Below, one piece after another: positions 59,925-64,000 of a stretch of 64,000 nt of DNA. Positions within the stretch are counted from its first letter, which is position 1. Every line of letters starts with the position of its first letter. A model generated the notes under the pieces. It was not told the origin of the DNA. It saw nothing but the letters and a program-made list of their open reading frames with translations, and searched no databases. Position numbers and translations under genes: made by a program. The DNA lies in contig CM057476.1 of NCBI GenBank assembly GCA_030035585.1, positions 22,924,501 to 22,988,500 of the forward strand. Direction: 5' to 3'. The stretch comes from Dugong dugon (Eukaryota; Chordata; Mammalia; Sirenia; Dugongidae).

Positions 59925-61075
59925 AAAAGTAACTGAGTGGGAGAAATATTCCCAAATATGTACCCATCTGATAAAGAACTAGTGTCCAAAATATATAAAG
60001 AACTTGCAAAAAGCCAATAACAGAAAGAAAAAAAATGTAATGGGCGAAATGACTGTAACAGAAACATCATAAAAGATACATAAATGGCCAATAAGCACAT
60101 GAAGAGATGTTCATCATGATCTGTCATCACAGAAATGCAAGTGGAACCACTCTTTCTCATCCACTGAAATAACTAAATTAAAGAGACTGACAACAGCAAA
60201 TGGTGAGGATTTGAGTAACTGGAATTTACATGTGGCTCATAGAAGTGTAAATGGGCATCATCACTTTGGAGACCAGTTTGGCAGCTGCTTATGAAGTTAA
60301 ACATACATCTATTCTATGACCCAGCAATTCCACTCCTAGGTATCAACCCTAGGAAAAATGAAACCACATGATCACAAAAAGGTTTATATACACGTGTTAA
60401 AAAATAAAAAAAAACCTTTGCCGTTGAGTCGATTCCAACTCACAGCAACCCTACAGGACAGAGTAGAATTGCCCCACAGGGTTTCCAAGGCTGTAATCTT
60501 TATGGAAGCAGACTGCCACATCTTTCTCCCACGGAGCAGCTGGTGAGTTCGAATCACCAACCTTTTGGTTCGTAATCAAGTACTTTAACCACTGCGCCAC
60601 CAGGGCCTCCCCTATACAAATATTAACAGTAACTTTATTTATAAAAGCCCGAAACTGGAAACAATCCAAAATGTTCAAAAACAAGTGATCAGATAAACAA
60701 ATTGTGTTGTGCTGTTTCTGTAACAGAATACTATTCAGCAGTAAAAATGAATGAACTACTAATACTCGCATGGATGAATCTTAAAAGCATTATATTGAAT
60801 CAAAGCAGCAATTACAAAAAAGTAAATACTGTATGATTCCATTTATTTGAAGTTAAGGAAGAGATAAAACTACTCTATAGTGATAGAAACCAGAACAGTA
60901 GTCTAAGGGCTATGGGGGAACTAACTACAAGGGGCATGAGGGAACTTGTTAATGTTCTATATAACGATGAAGGCAATGGTTATACACAAGTGTAAACATT
61001 TATCAAAACTGAATTTGCACACTTGTATGTGTGCATTTCACTATGTAAATTCTATTTTAACTTTAAAATTCCTAA
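59925..61075 (+). mobile_element. Old L1 3' end
   Basis: ORF2 C-terminal text (ggccaataagcacatgaaga, gacccagcaattccactcct, ggaaacaatccaaaatg) then an L1M-type tail (aaaactgaatttgcacactt, gtgcatttcactatgtaaat). Broken in many places. Interrupted by an AfroSINE. Confidence 0.8.
60397..60611 (-). mobile_element. AfroSINE, full length
   Basis: Minus-strand copy with well kept tail (tgccgttgagtcgattccaa) and head (ccactgcgccaccagggcct). Low divergence. Flanking duplication is only approximate. Confidence 0.93.
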
Positions 61076-61826
61076 AACACTATCCTAAAGCAGAGGCTGC
61101 ACTCCTAATCCAATAGTACAGTAGTCTCTAGAAAAGACTGTACAATCAGATTATATGCACTACTCTCCCAAAGTAACCAGAGTATCTGTTTCAATCTCAT
61201 TCTTTCTGGGGAAATACATATAAACTCCTGGTCTCCCCTATAACCGAAAGGCATTTTTGGGTAAAGTCTGAGGTTCCCCGAAGCTACCAAAATTTCCGTG
61301 AAGTTAACCAGCCTCCAAAGAGACCAAGTCCATGAAATAATCAAGGGCATGTGTGTTGTATGGCTGCAGCAGTCAGTCACCTAGCACTTGTTGTCAAGGA
61401 AATTATTGTTTAACCCCTTTCTAGTCTGTTAGCAACAACAATTTCTTAAAAAAGAAATAGAAGAAAGGCTGGACGATAAAGAATGTTCCACTTCTCTGTT
61501 TGGAAAAAAAAAAAGTTCTAGTTTCAGTTTTCATCCAATTTCTTACCAGTTAAAAATAATATTCTTAATATTGATAACTACTCTCTGAAGTCTACATCAA
61601 TTGCTGTTCTTATTGTATAGTCAAGTAATACATTTATACACATAGAAAGCCATCCCTGAATAATGACTACCTTGAAAAGTTTAAGCAGTTTTATAAAAAA
61701 AAATTATCCTTCAGAGATCAAGTGAGTTTGGAAAGGACAATTTAGCTTTTTGGGAACTGGCACATGGCTTCTGCTAAAACTAGTTTCAGCTAACCTCACT
61801 TACTATGCCTGAAAAGGTTTATAGAG
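61076..61826. other. Sequence with no assigned feature
   Basis: A minus-strand 91-codon frame at 61105-61380 (starts MTDCCSHTTHMPLIISWTWS) lacks a family match and clear splice sites. It could be an old repeat. Confidence 0.35.
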
Positions 61827-61834
61827 ATTATCTC

Positions 61835-62047
61835 CAGTGGCGTCACTAAGGGAGCAACACTGTCAGAGGGGGTGACACCAAAATGACTCCAGGGTCTGCA
61901 CCGGCAGGTGGCCTCCAGGGTAGGGGCTGCCAGTGGCATCACTAGGGTTGGTGTCACCTACACACACATCCCCCACCTTGCACCCACCAGTTACTAGGGT
62001 TGGTGTCACCCAGTGCAGTATAACTCGTCACCACCACACACCACACA

Positions 62048-62090
<43 letters not shown>

Positions 62091-62282
62091 CTCCATTGTC
62101 AGAGTGAAGGCTGAGAAGAGGGTCTCTGCCTTGGCCAATGGGAGAAGGAGGAGTTGTGGGGAGCTGTCAGGGGCAGGGCCGAGAAGGGTGGGGATGGGTG
62201 CGCTGCTCCACTCACGGGGTGGGGGGGGTTTCAACACCTTGAGTTACCGCACTGGGTGATACCAACCCTAGTGACACCACTG
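61835..62282. mobile_element. hAT-type DNA transposon, non-autonomous
   Basis: Ends cagtggcgtcactaagg and ccctagtgacaccactg are inverted repeats, and attatctc is duplicated exactly at 61827-61834 and 62283-62290. The 8-bp duplication and CAGTG ends fit hAT. The left-end motif recurs inside at about 61929-61963 and 61988-62024. The interior is GC-rich and holds a CA microsatellite. No transposase ORF. Confidence 0.9.
62036..62089 (+). repeat. CA microsatellite inside the hAT element
   Basis: About 20 or more CA units with small interruptions at the left side. Explains an open frame rich in Thr-His on the plus strand. Confidence 0.93.
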
Positions 62283-62290
62283 ATTATCTC

Positions 62291-63453
62291 AGAAGTGAGA
62301 TAAGCACATAACTTAAAGTCACAACTCAGGATCATCAATTTCAAGAGTCTATAAGACATCAATAATCTGAATAAACTTTCTCTTAAAGCACAATAAAAAA
62401 AATCTGAATAAAATAAGACAAATTATCAACTCCAATTAAATCTCTTTCCCACCTTTCAGACCCATAGTGGTTTATGTTACTTTATTTAAACTTGTAACAA
62501 TAAGTTTGAACCATGAAATTCTCTAACCAGGTCTTAAGTTAGAAAATGAAACAAACATTGTAAAACAGTGCAAGAATATTTGAAATTCTAATGTGGACAC
62601 ACTTCCTCCAAATAAAAATAGTAAAATATACAATTCTGCACCAAAATTAGAAAATGAATATAAAGTTTTTCTAAATCACCTAGTTCTTCTAAATCACCTA
62701 TTGAAAAATTGAACACATTAAAGAGGACAGAGACAGCTTCTAGCATACGACCTGTGTGGTCGCATAAAGCTTCATGCTTGGTTTCATGTTCTGCTGTCAC
62801 CATCTTGAAATATTTAATAATTTTTGAATAAGGGACCCCAAAACTATGTAGTCAGTCCTGAGCTAGGATTCTATGGAAAAAGAGGAAAAGAATTTACAAA
62901 CATCTTTACTCTAATGACCAAGAAAAATTCATCTCTGGGCTCACAAATCAATACAAATTTTTTTCTCCTTAGTATATTCAGAAGTACATGTATGGTTCCA
63001 TATCAGAGACTCAGATTCAGAAAGGTCTACACCTACTGAAGCATCAACTCAGTACAGAATGATATCAATTAAGAACCATCATTTGAAGTACAACAATAAA
63101 ATAAAAAATAGAAATAAAAAGAACCATCATGTGAAAAAAATCAAGCTTTTGGAAGTTTATTCCTCCATAAAATGACTTTAAATCTTTACACGAATGTATG
63201 AAATGTATTTTGATGTTTACTTCATTGAGAGGCAAGAATTATATGTACTGCTATTATTCACCAAATTTTATATTCTAAAAACTAGTGTTTTACAAAACTA
63301 ATCTTCAAGAGTTTTATGAGAAGAAACTGAACAGCACAAGAAGAAAAAGAACAAGCAGCTCACGGAGACTCAAGATTGCTGTGATCAAAGACAGTGTGTG
63401 GTAAAGAAAGAAGTCTACAGAAGAGGATATCTTGACATTCAGTAGGCACTCAC
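62291..63453. other. Intron-like sequence
   Basis: A tiny L1 tail-like piece lies near 62366-62400 (tctcttaaagcacaataaaa). A minus-strand 71-codon frame at 62588-62803 has no family match. A 17-bp direct repeat (tctaaatcacctag/at) is at about 62670-62700. Confidence 0.35.
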
Positions 63454-63547
63454 AGAGCTAACTGATTTTTATAGCCATTTAACGTATCAGCGTTCTTCTG
63501 AGAAATAAGATTCAGCCCTGCTGACAAGGATCTTAAAATGGCAAATC
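63454..63547 (-). CDS. Candidate internal exon A of an unidentified minus-strand host gene
   Basis: Acceptor ttttgtcttatttctctttag precedes 94 bases and a donor gtgagt. Only one frame is open through the whole exon: two bases, then FAILRSLSAGLNLISQKNAD followed by TLNGYKNQLA, then two bases. The reading looks like ordinary protein and no repeat overlaps it. Its end phase needs a next exon that begins with one base, which exon B does not, so at least one exon between 63454 and 40165 is undetected. I do not recognise the protein. Confidence 0.55.
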
Positions 63548-64000
63548 CTAAAGAGAAATAAGACAAAACATAGTAAAGCTAGAACTTTAGCACAAATGAC
63601 TAGAAAATAACATATTATAATACTGAAGCTTAATCCAATACCAAGAAGCAGCTTTATCAGCTGTAGAAAGGGGTACTTGACAGAAGATTTAGGAAAAAGG
63701 GTAAAATATAAGCCTCTAAATCCAAAAATGAGATCAAAATTTCTAGGATATCTTTTGGCCAGATTAACAGTATCAAAAACATAAGCATCTTAAAATTCAA
63801 ATGGAAAAGATGGGAGGAGAGCATATTTTTTAATGTTAAAATTTTTATATCCTATTTAAAGAAATTAACTCACTTAGAAAACTGTGAAGAAAAGCAAATT
63901 TTTTGGAATATGGTAAAATATGAAAAACTTACCAAAGCAAACAGATGGCTATTGGATCAAAAACTTGGCATCACTAAATTATGTTCTATTACAGATCACT
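63548..64000. other. Intron-like sequence at the right edge
   Basis: AT-rich, no feature recognised. Confidence 0.4.

Noticed and set aside
61933-62259. 108-codon frame with a Thr-His run
   Set aside because: Comes from the CA repeat inside the hAT element.

Overview
The window is mammalian nuclear DNA from an afrotherian, most likely an elephant (Loxodonta, Elephas or mammoth). The sign is the large number of copies, on both strands, of a tRNA-headed SINE that starts near ggagccctggtggtgcagtgg and ends near cgctatgagtcggaatcgac (AfroSINE). These sit with many L1 copies of one 3' UTR lineage and with RTE (BovB-like) LINEs. No prokaryotic gene structure, rRNA, CRISPR array or free-standing tRNA gene was seen. 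Every long open frame lies inside a LINE.

The host part looks like intron of a minus-strand gene. Three short segments have good splice sites on the minus strand: 63454-63547, 40115-40165 and 5165-5221. Reading phase joins the last two directly and requires at least one further exon between the first two. I do not recognise the protein.

Layout. 1-5.4 kb: an L1 3' end, an RTE copy with an inverted 5' part, an old L1 with two SINEs, and exon C. 5.4-9.2 kb: an old L1 3' region split by a younger L1, itself split by a solo LTR. 9.4-15.2 kb: a MaLR-type LTR, SINEs, a small L1 end, a MIR split by two AfroSINEs, and intron sequence. 15.6-31.7 kb: an L1 block with a 5'-truncated minus-strand copy (M), a nearly full-length plus-strand copy (P) with a repeated 5' UTR, ORF1 and ORF2, then a further L1 (Q). 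M and P share two in-frame ORF2 stops and an unusual 3' end built of several L1-type tails. 31.7-48.6 kb: mostly intron, with L1 ends, SINEs, MIR and L2-like relics, exon B, and two copies of a short element with inverted ends. 48.6-57.5 kb: one ancient L1 holding a Tigger transposon (with an L1 inside it) and a MaLR-type LTR (with an RTE inside it). 57.5-64 kb: a SINE with a tRNA-Gly-like head, AfroSINEs, an old L1 end, an hAT element with 8-bp target duplications, and exon A.

The elements form two working groups. L1 copies end in A-rich tails. RTE, AfroSINE and the tRNA-Gly-headed SINE share a related 3' end followed by AAC-type repeats, consistent with RTE moving the SINEs. Nesting and target duplications give a relative time order in several places.
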